Source: Segatella copri
Lineage (GTDB): Bacteria; Bacteroidota; Bacteroidia; Bacteroidales; Bacteroidaceae
DNA: 64,000 nucleotides
Direction of reading: 5' to 3'
NCBI RefSeq assembly: GCF_026015625.1
Contig: NZ_JAPDVG010000001.1
Location: 1,550,001 to 1,614,000 of the forward strand
The translations under genes and the position numbers were made by a program. The first letter of the stretch is position 1. Each line of letters begins with the position of its first letter. Of this stretch, positions 28,002 through 35,895 are shown piece by piece. The notes below the pieces were generated by a model that was not told where the DNA came from, did no database searches, and saw only the letters and a program-made list of their open reading frames with translations.

Positions 28002-28661
28002 TTATTTTTCAGGATTCTCCTTCTTTTTCGATTTTGATTCAGCATCAGAAGTTGCTTTTTTCTCTTCTGTAGCCATTTCAGAAGGAGGATCTTTCTTAAA
28101 AGCCGAGACATCATACGGATTAGTCAATTCATACTTTTTCCCCGTTGCTTTTTCATAAGCAGCTACCACAGGATCCTTATGTTCCATTTTTTCAAATACC
28201 TTTTTAGCCTGTTGCAGATGCTTCTTATCACGTTTACCCTGTTTATCCATCCAGCCGAAAGCATCAAAACCAATGCCAGCAGATGAAGTTGGTAAAGAGT
28301 TTATCTTCTCCTGAATATCCTCTTCCATGTTTTTGATGCCTTCCTGATTCTTGCCCCAAACTGTCACTTCGCCTAATTGTTTGGCATCCGGCAAGAGAAA
28401 CAGAGTATCCGGCAGTTCCTTGTACCGGATAGTTGCCTTCATAAAACCAGGTTTCGATACGGTTGCTGAATCAAACTGATAGCGCATCGTCCAATAGCCC
28501 CGATAATCTGTTCTTGCCCAATGATTGTTATTGGTATGAATAAGTGCTTCACGAATAGGCACATGATTTTCTGCCGATGCGATGACACACGTTTTCTGCG
28601 CATAGGCTACCTGCCCTAACATGGCAAGCAATACTGTTAAAATCAATATGATACGCTTCAT
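28002..28661 (-). CDS. Exported carboxypeptidase-regulatory-like domain protein
   Basis: A signal peptide (MKRIILILTVLLAMLGQVAYA) is followed by a short beta-sandwich region resembling the CarboxypepD-reg-like fold. It contains VPIREALIHTNNNHWARTDYRGYWTM and ATIRYKELPDTLFLLPDAKQLGEVTVWG, the pattern seen at the N-terminus of SusC-type and other Bacteroidota envelope proteins. The rest is helical with a Lys/Glu/Ser-rich tail. The 219-residue protein lacks a barrel, so it is a stand-alone periplasmic or surface protein of unknown role. It is transcribed in the same direction as ffh but 142 bp before it. Confidence 0.7.
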   Translation of the reverse strand: MKRIILILTVLLAMLGQVAYAQKTCVIASAENHVPIREALIHTNNNHWARTDYRGYWTMRYQFDSATVSKPGFMKATIRYKELPDTLFLLPDAKQLGEVTVWGKNQEGIKNMEEDIQEKINSLPTSSAGIGFDAFGWMDKQGKRDKKHLQQAKKVFEKMEHKDPVVAAYEKATGKKYELTNPYDVSAFKKDPPSEMATEEKKATSDAESKSKKKENPEK

Positions 28662-28837
28662 GCTTTTTCTCTGATTTATATCTTTTCTTTGTACCAGACA
28701 AATTACTTCTTCTTATTAATATGAATCTGATACAAAAGTAATGATTAAATCTGATACTTCATTAAATTCCCCAAGAAGTTTAAGTTCATTTAAAGAGTAA
28801 TGTAAAAAAATTAAGCGTCTATAACAGTTGGTCTATT

Positions 28838-28877
28838 TATATAGTATCATTCAAAGGTATATAGTATCATTCAAAGG
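28838..28877. repeat. Perfect 20-bp tandem duplication
   Basis: TATATAGTATCATTCAAAGG occurs twice, directly adjacent. It lies in the 495-bp gap between the 28002-28661 gene and gltD, ahead of a 22-nt repeat array. The first part of the gap (28662-28837) is AT-rich and shows nothing else. Confidence 0.85.
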
Positions 28878-28917
28878 AAAGATATGGTGTTTTCAACACT
28901 AAGAAATATTTTTATAA

Positions 28918-29087
28918 GTAAAAGCATATAGCCTTTAGAGTTCTTGCATATAGTCTTTTTAGTCAAAACACATAGTTTCCCAAGTCAAAACACATAGCTT
29001 CCCAGATATTACCACTAGGCTCAGCAGCTCTGCCGAGCCTAGTCAGCAGGTCTGCCGACTGCAGTCAGCACATCTGCCGAGCCTAGT
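28918..29087. repeat. Array of seven 22-nt units in two classes downstream of gltD
   Basis: Four units of one class start at 28918, 28940, 28962 and 28984, each exactly 22 nt with a shared CATAT/CATAG core. After 16 bases, three units of a second class start at 29022, 29044 and 29066, again 22 nt, of the type CAGCAnnTCTGCCGA. CTAGGCTC at 29014-29021 and GAGCCTAG (29035-29042 and 29079-29086) can pair, so the second class can fold into hairpins. No T run follows and no reading frame fits the period. Confidence 0.8.
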
Positions 29088-29156
29088 GACAAATCCCAGT
29101 AAAAGCAATTCCGTTACTGCAGAAATAATTCACTTAATTCTATTGAGTTCATTTCA

Positions 29157-30629
29157 TTATTCTACTATTCCACGTTGCTCGATTCTCTTAGCCTCTTCAA
29201 GAAGCTTGATGGCATCTACATACTGAGCGATGCCCTGAGCCACCTCCTTGGCAGCCTTCATTGCCAGGACTACAGTCTGCGGACGGTGTACCACATCACC
29301 TCCGGCAAACACACCGCGACGGGTGGTCATACCGAACGGACGTTCAACAACTTTTACATATCCCTTCTCATCCACCTCGATTCCAGCAGTGGTAGAAACG
29401 ATACGGTTGGCAGGTCTTGAACCGATGGCGAGATAGATTCTGTCGAATTTTTCTACCCTTTCACCCTCAGGAGTGTTCAGCACACAGCTTCCCAGACGGC
29501 CGTTTTTGCCCTTCAGAAAGGCCTCGACGGTAGTTTTCCACTCAAATTTCACGCCTTCCTTCACAGCATCTTCATATTCGCTCTGGATGGCAGGCATCTC
29601 TTCCTGGGTTTTACGGTACAGCACGGTAACGTCGGCACCCAGTCGGATAGCGGTACGGGCAGCATCCATGGCCACGTTTCCGCCGCCAATGACACCCACC
29701 TTCTCGCCGTCGCGCAGCGGAACCATGTCGCGGGTCAAAGCGCCTTCGTTATAGGCATTCACGTTATGCAGAAAGTATGTACTCTGGCTCACACCGTGGA
29801 GCTTTGAGCCCGGTGTAGAGTCCATGTTCTGAGGCACGCTGGTACCTGTGCCCATAAAGATGGCGTCGTAGCCTGCACGGAACAGACTGTCGATGGTTAC
29901 ATTATTCTCGCCCACCATGCAGTTGGTGATAAACTGCACGCCGAGGGCAGCAATCTTAGCCACCTCATCGCGTACTACCGACTTAGGCAAGCGATACTCA
30001 GGAATACCGTACATCAACACGCCTCCCGGCTCAGCCTGGCCCTCGAAAATGGTGACGTTGAACCCCTGACGCGCCAGATCGCCGGCTACGGTCAAACCCG
30101 CTGGACCCGAACCGATGACAGCCACACGGCCACGTGTTTTCTGTGGCAACATCTCACGCGAAAGGTTCATCTTGGTATCAAAATCGGCAATAAACTGCTC
30201 CAGTTTGCCGATCTGTACCGGTTTTCCTTTCTTTCCGAGCACGCAGTTGCCCTGACACTGTTTCTCATGAGGGCATACACGGCCACAGATGGCCGGCAGG
30301 TTGCTCTTGGCATTGATGATGCTCATCGCCGCACCCATGTTACCCATAGAGAGTTCGTGTACGAAATCAGGAATGTCGTTACCAATCGGGCATCCCTTCT
30401 TGCACTGCGGAATCTTGCAGTGGAGGCAGCGTTTAGCCTCCTCAATGGCCTCGCGGGTAGAAAAACCCTCGTTCACTACCTGGAAGGCAGCAGCATCCGC
30501 CTGCTGTTCTGTTGTATCAGCCTGCTTAGCATCATCATTCTGCTTAGCTGCTGTTTCTGTTGTATTCTGCTCAGGGACCTGCGCCTCAGCAGCATTCTTC
30601 ATATTCTTTGTTTCTTTCTGTTCGCTCAT
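29157..30629 (-). CDS. gltD: Glutamate synthase small-chain-type NADPH oxidoreductase
   Basis: The 490-residue flavoprotein feeds NADPH electrons into glutamate synthase or a partner. After a Gln/Thr/Ala-rich N-terminal extension of about 45 residues come the Fe-S cysteines in RCLHCKIPQCKKGCPIG and CGRVCPHEKQCQGNC. The FAD fold reads AVIGSGPAGLTVAGDLA and the NADP fold VIGGGNVAMDAARTA. No large subunit (gltB) is next to it. The family also includes NfnB- and SudA-like subunits, so the exact partner is uncertain. The transcript leader carries three 14-bp repeats. The N-terminal low-complexity extension is unusual. Confidence 0.85.
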   Translation of the reverse strand: MSEQKETKNMKNAAEAQVPEQNTTETAAKQNDDAKQADTTEQQADAAAFQVVNEGFSTREAIEEAKRCLHCKIPQCKKGCPIGNDIPDFVHELSMGNMGAAMSIINAKSNLPAICGRVCPHEKQCQGNCVLGKKGKPVQIGKLEQFIADFDTKMNLSREMLPQKTRGRVAVIGSGPAGLTVAGDLARQGFNVTIFEGQAEPGGVLMYGIPEYRLPKSVVRDEVAKIAALGVQFITNCMVGENNVTIDSLFRAGYDAIFMGTGTSVPQNMDSTPGSKLHGVSQSTYFLHNVNAYNEGALTRDMVPLRDGEKVGVIGGGNVAMDAARTAIRLGADVTVLYRKTQEEMPAIQSEYEDAVKEGVKFEWKTTVEAFLKGKNGRLGSCVLNTPEGERVEKFDRIYLAIGSRPANRIVSTTAGIEVDEKGYVKVVERPFGMTTRRGVFAGGDVVHRPQTVVLAMKAAKEVAQGIAQYVDAIKLLEEAKRIEQRGIVE

Positions 30630-30651
30630 AATAGAACTGCTCTCTTTTTAC

Positions 30652-30706
30652 TGATTCTACAATCTGTTTATTGATTCTACAATCTTTTTTACTGATTCTA
30701 CAATCT
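30652..30706 (-). repeat. Three 14-bp direct repeats in the gltD leader
   Basis: TGATTCTACAATCT occurs at 30652, 30672 and 30693, with 20-21-bp spacing. The repeats begin 23 bp before the gltD start and end 20 bp from the -7 box. They may be operator sites or slippage products. Confidence 0.75.
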
Positions 30707-30725
30707 ATCCTTTGATTTGTGGGTG

Positions 30726-30733
30726 CAAAGGTA
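30726..30733 (-). promoter_or_regulatory. -7 box for gltD
   Basis: The minus strand reads TACCTTTG, a TAnnTTTG match. The implied leader is about 90 bases and holds the three repeats. Confidence 0.5.
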
Positions 30734-31062
30734 CAAATAATATTTCAGAAATCGCCCCTATCTCCTTACATATTTTCATTTTGCCCCCTTTTTTCCTTAT
30801 TATCCACCTGCTGGCGCCTTACCGGGGACGCACACCTGCCTAATCACTAATCTTTAATCATTAATCACTAACCGCGGGTGGTCATTAAGGTCATTGGTCA
30901 TTAAGGTCATTAAGCTTTTCCGCTTCCGGCAACACATAAAAAAAGACCCTACATTCACATGCAAGGCCTTTAAACAACTTAAATGTTCTGCATTCACATG
31001 CAAAACACCAACAACTGGAGGGGGAACATAATAATAAGGGCTCCCCCATTAAATCAACATTT
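30734..31062. other. Non-coding gap between gltD and the prephenate dehydrogenase gene
   Basis: The gap carries short direct repeats only: GGTCATTAAGGTCATT-type units (30888-30912), CATTCACATGCAA twice (30952 and 30991), and a GGGGGA/TCCCCC stem (31020-31047) that could be a weak terminator for the aromatic operon. A 63-codon frame here is made of these repeats and is not believable. Confidence 0.5.
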
Positions 31063-31860
31063 TTATTTTTCTTTAATCTCAATATCTTCCTTCACATGAT
31101 TACGTATCTTGGTAAGGAAGAGTTTCATACGCTTCGCATCCTTGTGGTCGATGATGTCGATGAGCTCAGCAAGCTCCTCTCTGATCTGCGCCACCTGGCC
31201 CGATGTGTATGGGTTGAAGAGGATTTCCTGCAGCAGGTAATCATCTTCGTTGAGCACGCCCTTGGCTATCTGCATGTGGCGCTTGAAGGTGGTGCCCGGA
31301 GCATCCTGGTGCTTCATCACTGCTGCAAAGGCAAAGGTGCTCACGAAAGGAATACTCAGCGAGTAGGCCACCGTCTGGTCGTGCTCATCAAATGTATACT
31401 CATGCAGACTCAACCCCAACTTCTGGTAGAGGTCCTTGAAGAATATCTTGCCCATGTAGTCACCCTCCTTGATGATGACTGCATTCTCCTCTGAAAGCTG
31501 GTTCAGATTGGCAAAGGTCGGGCCGAACATAGGGTGCGTGCTCACGAAGCGGAAACCGCTCTTCTCGTAAAAATCCTGCAGTCCGGTCTTTACCGAAGCT
31601 ATGTCGCTGATAATGCAGTCGTGAGAGAGATGTGGCAACACCTCTTCGAAGGCTGGCAGCGTATATTTTACCGTCACCGCATTGATAACCAGTTCGGGGC
31701 GGAACATCTCTATTTCTTCCATCTTGGTGAAGCGGTAACAGTTGTAGGTGAAGCGCAGTCGCTTGGCATCCTTCTCGTAAACCGCCACCTCGTGGTCGAA
31801 ACTGAGCAGGTCGATGAAGAAACTTCCCATCTTACCTGCTCCCATAATTAATATTCTCAT
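31063..31860 (-). CDS. tyrA: Prephenate dehydrogenase
   Basis: The enzyme oxidatively decarboxylates prephenate towards tyrosine. A Rossmann motif MRILIMGAGKMGSFF opens the 265-residue protein. SDIASVKTGLQDFYEK and VSTHPMFGPTFANL match the family's NAD-binding and substrate regions (the His in STHPMFGP is characteristic). The C-terminal all-helical dimerisation domain follows. No chorismate mutase or ACT domain is attached. It is the last gene of the aromatic operon and begins 12 bp after the stop of the DAHP synthase gene. Confidence 0.9.
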   Translation of the reverse strand: MRILIMGAGKMGSFFIDLLSFDHEVAVYEKDAKRLRFTYNCYRFTKMEEIEMFRPELVINAVTVKYTLPAFEEVLPHLSHDCIISDIASVKTGLQDFYEKSGFRFVSTHPMFGPTFANLNQLSEENAVIIKEGDYMGKIFFKDLYQKLGLSLHEYTFDEHDQTVAYSLSIPFVSTFAFAAVMKHQDAPGTTFKRHMQIAKGVLNEDDYLLQEILFNPYTSGQVAQIREELAELIDIIDHKDAKRMKLFLTKIRNHVKEDIEIKEK

Positions 31861-31872
31861 AGCCAGTATCCT

Positions 31873-32940
31873 TTACTTCTGGTTTAGGATTTCCAACTGC
31901 TGGCGGACACTCTCCTCATGGATGTGCTCGAAAATCTGAGCGGCAAACTCAGGGCTCATGCCGCAGAGGGCTGCCTGGGCTCCACGCTTGTCGAGAATCT
32001 CGTTGTAACGGCTGGTCTGAACGATGGTCATGTTGTGCTCCTTCTTGTAGGTACCAATCTCGCGACAAACGCGCATACGCTTAGCCAGGAGATCCATCAG
32101 CTGGTTGTCGCACTCGTCAATCTGACCGCGCAGCTGGTGCAGACCCTCTGTAGAATAATGCTCATCGCGCACTACGAGGAGGCTGAGGATGTAATCCAGC
32201 ACCTCTGGGGTAACCTGCTGCTTGGCATCGCTCCATGCATCGTCTGGGCTGCAGTGGCTCTCAACGATGAGTCCGTCGAAACCTAAGTCCATTGCCTGCT
32301 GGCAGAGAGGGGCGATGAGGTCGCGTCGGCCGCCGATGTGGCTAGGGTCGCAGATGATTGGCAACTGTGGTATGCGGCGGTGTAACTCAATAGGAATCTG
32401 CCACATAGGGAGGTTGCGGTAAATCTTCTTGTCGAAGCTTGAGAATCCGCGGTGGATGGCACCGAGCTTCTTGATGCCTGCCTGGTTGATGCGCTGCAGG
32501 GCACCGATCCAGAGCTCGAGGTCTGGGTTTACCGGGTTCTTAACGAGCACAGGCACGTCTACGCCCTGAAGACTGTCAGCAAGTGCCTGCATGGCGAATG
32601 GGTTGGCAGAAGTACGTGCGCCGACCCAGAGAATGTCGATTCCATATTTCAGTGCGAGCTCTACATGCTCTGGGGTAGCCACCTCAGTAGCTGTCAGCAT
32701 GCCTGTTTCTTCCTTCACCTGCTTCATCCAAGGCAAGGCTGTTTCACCGTTACCCTCGAAGCCTCCCGGTTTGGTGCGTGGCTTCCACACACCTGCGCGG
32801 AACATGTGGCAACCTTTGGCAGCCAACTGCTTAGCGGTAGTCATAACCTGCTCTTCTGTCTCTGCCGAGCAAGGGCCGGCAATGACGCAAGGGCGTTCCT
32901 GATCACTAGGAAAATTCAATGGTTCTAATTCTAATTCCAT
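31873..32940 (-). CDS. Bifunctional DAHP synthase/chorismate mutase
   Basis: The first 255 residues are a class I-beta DAHP synthase: VIAGPCSAETEEQV, MFRAGVWKPRTKPGGFEGNG, LWVGARTSANPFAMQ and PIICDPSHIGGRRDLI. The last 95 residues are a chorismate mutase helix bundle (LHQLRGQIDECDNQLMDLLAKRMRVCREIGTYKKEHN, with the Arg and Lys of the active site). The enzyme thus covers the first step of the shikimate pathway and the branch point to prephenate. The order is DAHP synthase then mutase, the arrangement known in Bacteroidota. It lies 27 bp after the aminotransferase gene. Confidence 0.93.
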   Translation of the reverse strand: MELELEPLNFPSDQERPCVIAGPCSAETEEQVMTTAKQLAAKGCHMFRAGVWKPRTKPGGFEGNGETALPWMKQVKEETGMLTATEVATPEHVELALKYGIDILWVGARTSANPFAMQALADSLQGVDVPVLVKNPVNPDLELWIGALQRINQAGIKKLGAIHRGFSSFDKKIYRNLPMWQIPIELHRRIPQLPIICDPSHIGGRRDLIAPLCQQAMDLGFDGLIVESHCSPDDAWSDAKQQVTPEVLDYILSLLVVRDEHYSTEGLHQLRGQIDECDNQLMDLLAKRMRVCREIGTYKKEHNMTIVQTSRYNEILDKRGAQAALCGMSPEFAAQIFEHIHEESVRQQLEILNQK

Positions 32941-32967
32941 AGTCGTATATTATTATTTTTTACTTTT

Positions 32968-34137
32968 TTACTTTTCAAAAACCTTCTTGATTCGCTCCAG
33001 GGCCTCTTTCATCTTCTCATCCTTGGCACAGAGGCTGATACGGATGTAACGCTTGCCGTTGGTTCCGAAGATGAAGCCTGGGGTGAGGAAGACGCGAGCC
33101 TCATGCAGAATCTTCTCTGTCAGGTCTTCTACATCAGCATATTTCTCAGGTATCTTGCCCCAAAGGAACATGCCTACCTGGTTAGGGTCAAACTGGCAGT
33201 CGAGCACCTTCATGATCTCCTCAGCAATGTCGCGGCGGCGGCGGTAGTTCTGGATGTTGTTCTCGCGGTGCCATTCATCCGTGTTGTTCAGCATCGCTTC
33301 GGCAGCTGCCAGCTGTATGCCTCGGAAACTTCCGTTGTCGATGTTACTCTTCACCTTCAGAATCCATGAGATGAAAGTCTTGTTGCTCGAAATCATCGCC
33401 ACACGCCAGCCTGGCATGTTGTGGCTCTTGCTCAGAGAATTGAACTCGATGCAGCAGTCCTTAGCTCCCGGCACCTGCATGATGCTCATTGGGTGCTCGT
33501 TGAGGATGAGCGAATATGGGTTGTCGTTCACCACCACGATGTTGTGCTTCTGGGCGAATGCCACCAGCTTTTCGTAGGTTTCGCGCTTCGCCACACCGCC
33601 TGTCGGCATGTTAGGATAGTTGGTCCACATCAGTTTTACGTGGCTCAGGTCCATCTTCTCCAGGGCGTCGAAATCGGGCTGCCATCCGTTATCCTCTCTC
33701 AGATCGTAGTAGGTAATCTTGGTACCCAGAATCTTGTTGATGGCGGTGTAGGTAGGGTATCCCGGGTTCGGGATGAGCACCTCGTCGCCAGGGTTGCAGA
33801 AGGCGAGCGTTACGTGCAGGATGCCTTCCTTGCTACCTATGAGGGGCTGGATTTCTGTAGCCCAGTCGAGGTCTACATCATACCAGCGCTTATAGAAACC
33901 AGCCATTGCTTTGCGCAACTCTGGTATGCCCACCGTAGGCTGATATCCGTGTGCGTTGGGATTGTTGGCTACCTCGCAGAGCTTGTCAATGGTCTGCTTA
34001 GAAGGCGGCATGTCTGGACTTCCGATGGCCAGACTGATGATGTCTTTGCCCTCGGCATTAAGCTTAGCCACTTCCTTCAGTTTTCGGCTGAAGTAGTATT
34101 CCTGTATTTCCGTTACTCTATTGGCTGGTTGTATCAT
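32968..34137 (-). CDS. Class I/II pyridoxal-phosphate aminotransferase, probably aromatic
   Basis: The 389-residue enzyme has the fold-type I pattern: LAIGSPDMPPS, the PLP contact in WTNYPNMPTGG, VVNDNPYSLIL, the Schiff-base Lys in FNSLSKSHNMPGWRVAM, and the C-terminal Arg in RYIRISLC. Its position between pheA and the DAHP synthase/mutase gene suggests it makes phenylalanine and tyrosine from their keto acids, or transaminates prephenate. The sequence alone cannot separate these, and aspartate and diaminopimelate aminotransferases look similar. Confidence 0.85.
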   Translation of the reverse strand: MIQPANRVTEIQEYYFSRKLKEVAKLNAEGKDIISLAIGSPDMPPSKQTIDKLCEVANNPNAHGYQPTVGIPELRKAMAGFYKRWYDVDLDWATEIQPLIGSKEGILHVTLAFCNPGDEVLIPNPGYPTYTAINKILGTKITYYDLREDNGWQPDFDALEKMDLSHVKLMWTNYPNMPTGGVAKRETYEKLVAFAQKHNIVVVNDNPYSLILNEHPMSIMQVPGAKDCCIEFNSLSKSHNMPGWRVAMISSNKTFISWILKVKSNIDNGSFRGIQLAAAEAMLNNTDEWHRENNIQNYRRRRDIAEEIMKVLDCQFDPNQVGMFLWGKIPEKYADVEDLTEKILHEARVFLTPGFIFGTNGKRYIRISLCAKDEKMKEALERIKKVFEK

Positions 34138-34173
34138 AATTCTTATTTTTAACTATTAACTGTTAACTATCAA

Positions 34174-35007
34174 CTATTCCTTCTCCTCATATTCTCCCAA
34201 CACCTTTATTTTCTTCACGAGCGGCGTAATGGCGTCGATGCTCTGGCGGTATCGGGTCAGGTTGTCGAAGGTGAGGTCTACGTAGAAGAGGTATTCCCAC
34301 TCATGTCCGATGTTTGGCAGCGACTGAATCTTGGTGAGATTGATGTCGTAGAAACTCAGGATGGTGAGCACCTTGGAGAGCGATCCCTTATCGTGAGCCA
34401 GACTGAAGACGATGCTCGCCTTGTTGGCCTTTTCGATGGGACGGAGCAGGGCTGCCTTCTGGGGATTGCAGACCACGAGAAACCGGGTGTAGTTGTGCGG
34501 ATTGTCGTGGATGTCTTCCTGCAGCACCTTCATGCCGTACATGTGGGCAGCGTAAGAAGAGCAGATGGCTGCCCATCCCCTTACCTTGTGCTGGGCGATG
34601 TAGGCTGCCGAGCCTGCGGTATCTTCTGCCTCCACCGCCTTGAGGTCGGGATGGTTGGCTAGGAACTTGCCGCACTGCATGAGGGCTACCGGATGGGAGT
34701 GAACCTCCTGCAGGGTGCTCCAGTCGTCTTCTGGCAGACAGCAGATGCTGTGCTCTATATGGAGCTTGTGTTCGCCTACCACGGTGGTTCCGCTCTGCCG
34801 GAGCAGTTCGTAATTGTGGAGCAGGCTGCCCGCAATGGTGTTTTCAATGGCGCAGATGCCTACTACAGTAGGGTCGCGCTTGATGTTTTCGAACACCTCT
34901 TCGAAGGTAGCACAACAGATGATTTCAATCTGTTCGCCCTCGAAATACTGGTGGGCGGTAATGTCGTGGAAAGATCCCAGCTCTCCTTGAATTGCTATTC
35001 TCTTCAT
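34174..35007 (-). CDS. pheA: Prephenate dehydratase
   Basis: PheA converts prephenate to phenylpyruvate. The catalytic domain runs from MKRIAIQGELGSFHDITA through CAIENTIAGSLLHNYELL and AEDTAGSAAYIA to HNYTRFLVV. The C-terminal ACT domain (about 195-275) has SIVFSLAHDKGSLSKVL and IQSLPNIGHEWEYLFYVD, the Phe-binding GALV/ESRP-like region in variant form. I chose the start at 35007. The open frame continues 15 codons upstream into the terminator hairpin. It is the first gene of the aromatic operon and sits directly behind the leader peptide and terminator. Confidence 0.92.
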   Translation of the reverse strand: MKRIAIQGELGSFHDITAHQYFEGEQIEIICCATFEEVFENIKRDPTVVGICAIENTIAGSLLHNYELLRQSGTTVVGEHKLHIEHSICCLPEDDWSTLQEVHSHPVALMQCGKFLANHPDLKAVEAEDTAGSAAYIAQHKVRGWAAICSSYAAHMYGMKVLQEDIHDNPHNYTRFLVVCNPQKAALLRPIEKANKASIVFSLAHDKGSLSKVLTILSFYDINLTKIQSLPNIGHEWEYLFYVDLTFDNLTRYRQSIDAITPLVKKIKVLGEYEEKE

Positions 35008-35033
35008 GTTTCTTTTATCTTGTCTAATGTTAC

Positions 35034-35070
35034 GAAAAACGGTCCTACTCAATAAGAGCGGGACCGTTTC
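35034..35070 (-). terminator. Attenuator terminator in front of pheA
   Basis: On the minus strand AAACGGTCC...GGACCGTTT forms a 9-bp stem (arms 35061-35069 and 35037-35045) with an inner CTC/GAG pair, followed by TTTTT. It lies between the leader peptide stop and the pheA start, the position expected for a transcription attenuator. Confidence 0.8.
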
Positions 35071-35105
35071 GATGATTTCAAGAATCTAATATCCTAAGTT
35101 GAAAT

Positions 35106-35183
35106 TTACACGCAACTTCCCGCTTTACAATTATTTGCAAAGTAAAAGTAATAGCTAAAAAAGAATGCGTTAAACTTCTTCAT
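35106..35183 (-). CDS. Phe/Tyr-rich leader peptide of the aromatic operon
   Basis: A 25-codon frame begins ATG-AAG-AAG. Residues 4-15 read FNAFFFSYYFYF, nine aromatics of twelve. In total there are six Phe and three Tyr codons. The frame ends 36 bases before the terminator hairpin and about 100 bases before pheA. The transcript starts near 35300, so the frame is inside the leader RNA. Ribosome stalling at Phe or Tyr codons when charged tRNA is scarce would be expected to prevent the terminator from forming. This is inferred from position and composition and matches the logic of the enteric pheA leader; the peptide itself is not homologous. No strong Shine-Dalgarno is seen, as usual here. Confidence 0.8.
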   Translation of the reverse strand: MKKFNAFFFSYYFYFANNCKAGSCV

Positions 35184-35305
35184 TGTCTTTACATTTTATA
35201 TGTTACTCACTTTTGTTCTTTCCGAGCCCGTTTCTCCTTTATTATATAAGGAGCAGGTAGTGCTCAGATTTCGAGTCTCGACTTGCAAAAATCTCAACTC
35301 GACTG

Positions 35306-35337
35306 CAAAAGTAACATTTTTCTTTGATATTGCCAAA
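35306..35337 (-). promoter_or_regulatory. Promoter of the aromatic operon, TTTG-N20-TACTTTTG
   Basis: On the minus strand TTTG (35334-35337) and TACTTTTG (35306-35313) are exactly 20 bp apart. The implied leader is about 290 bases and also holds a CTCCTTTAT/AAAGGAG-type hairpin (about 35234-35253) upstream of the leader peptide. Confidence 0.75.
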
Positions 35338-35500
35338 CAATTTGATATATTTTTCTTCATTTTCCTTATATTTTATGCTAAAAAACATATTTTCGCCCAA
35401 TTTTTATCATCAGGATACGGAAAAATGCAGAAAAATGTACTCAAAAGCTAGGCGCTAGGGAGAGACGCAACGCCGGAATCCGTGAGGCAAGCCCCTTCCT

Positions 35501-35782
35501 TTATCTGCAATGTTCTCTGCCTTCAGCCTTGAATTCTCCTGTCAGCTCCCCTACTTTCTCCGGGTTCAGCTCCAGGTAGCGCTTCATGTCCTTTCCGGCA
35601 CCATCCTTGTCGCCCATCTGCATCAGCAGATTGCCGCGCTTCAGGAGGTTCTCGCTCAGAGAGGCTTTTACAGACGAGTGTTCCGCAGAATCCTTCTGTT
35701 CTGCCAATTCTTTCTCCTGCTCTACAATCTGCTGCGTCAGCGTAGCAAGCAACAGAACAGGGTTTATCTGGTTCAAATCCAT
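35501..35782 (-). CDS. Small helical TPR-like protein of unknown function
   Basis: The 93-residue protein is predicted largely helical. Its first part is acidic and Gln-rich (LTQQIVEQEKELAEQK). The second part, LLKRGNLLMQMGDKDGAGKDMKRYLELNPEKV, resembles a single tetratricopeptide repeat. There is no signal peptide or membrane segment. It is read in the same direction as pyrD, 113 bp after it, with two hairpins between. I do not recognise a function. Confidence 0.6.
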   Translation of the reverse strand: MDLNQINPVLLLATLTQQIVEQEKELAEQKDSAEHSSVKASLSENLLKRGNLLMQMGDKDGAGKDMKRYLELNPEKVGELTGEFKAEGREHCR

Positions 35783-35836
35783 AACCTTATATTTTTACGA
35801 AAAGTTATTCTATTGTATATCAATGAGTTAACACAC

Positions 35837-35892
35837 TTGACGCCCTAAAACAGGGCGTCAAAGTATGAGCCACACCTTATTAAATAAGGTGT
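35837..35892 (-). terminator. Two adjacent hairpins after pyrD
   Basis: TTGACGCCCT/AGGGCGTCAA (35837-35861) is a perfect 10-bp stem with loop AAAAC. ACACCTTAT/ATAAGGTGT (35872-35892) is a perfect 9-bp stem with loop TAA. Neither is followed by a strong T run, so termination is likely but not certain. Confidence 0.5.
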
Positions 35893-35895
35893 CAT

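Noticed and set aside
29157..30629. Sulfide dehydrogenase or NfnB subunit instead of gltD
   Set aside because: Not excluded, but no partner gene for either is adjacent; the general glutamate-synthase small-chain label is the safer one.
30891..31082. 63-codon minus-strand reading frame
   Set aside because: It is made of short intergenic repeats and overlaps the end of tyrA.
35437..35500. Possible tRNA-like GC-rich stretch after the aromatic leader region
   Set aside because: No cloverleaf, no T-loop GTTC motif; it is only the 3' side of the small 35501 gene.
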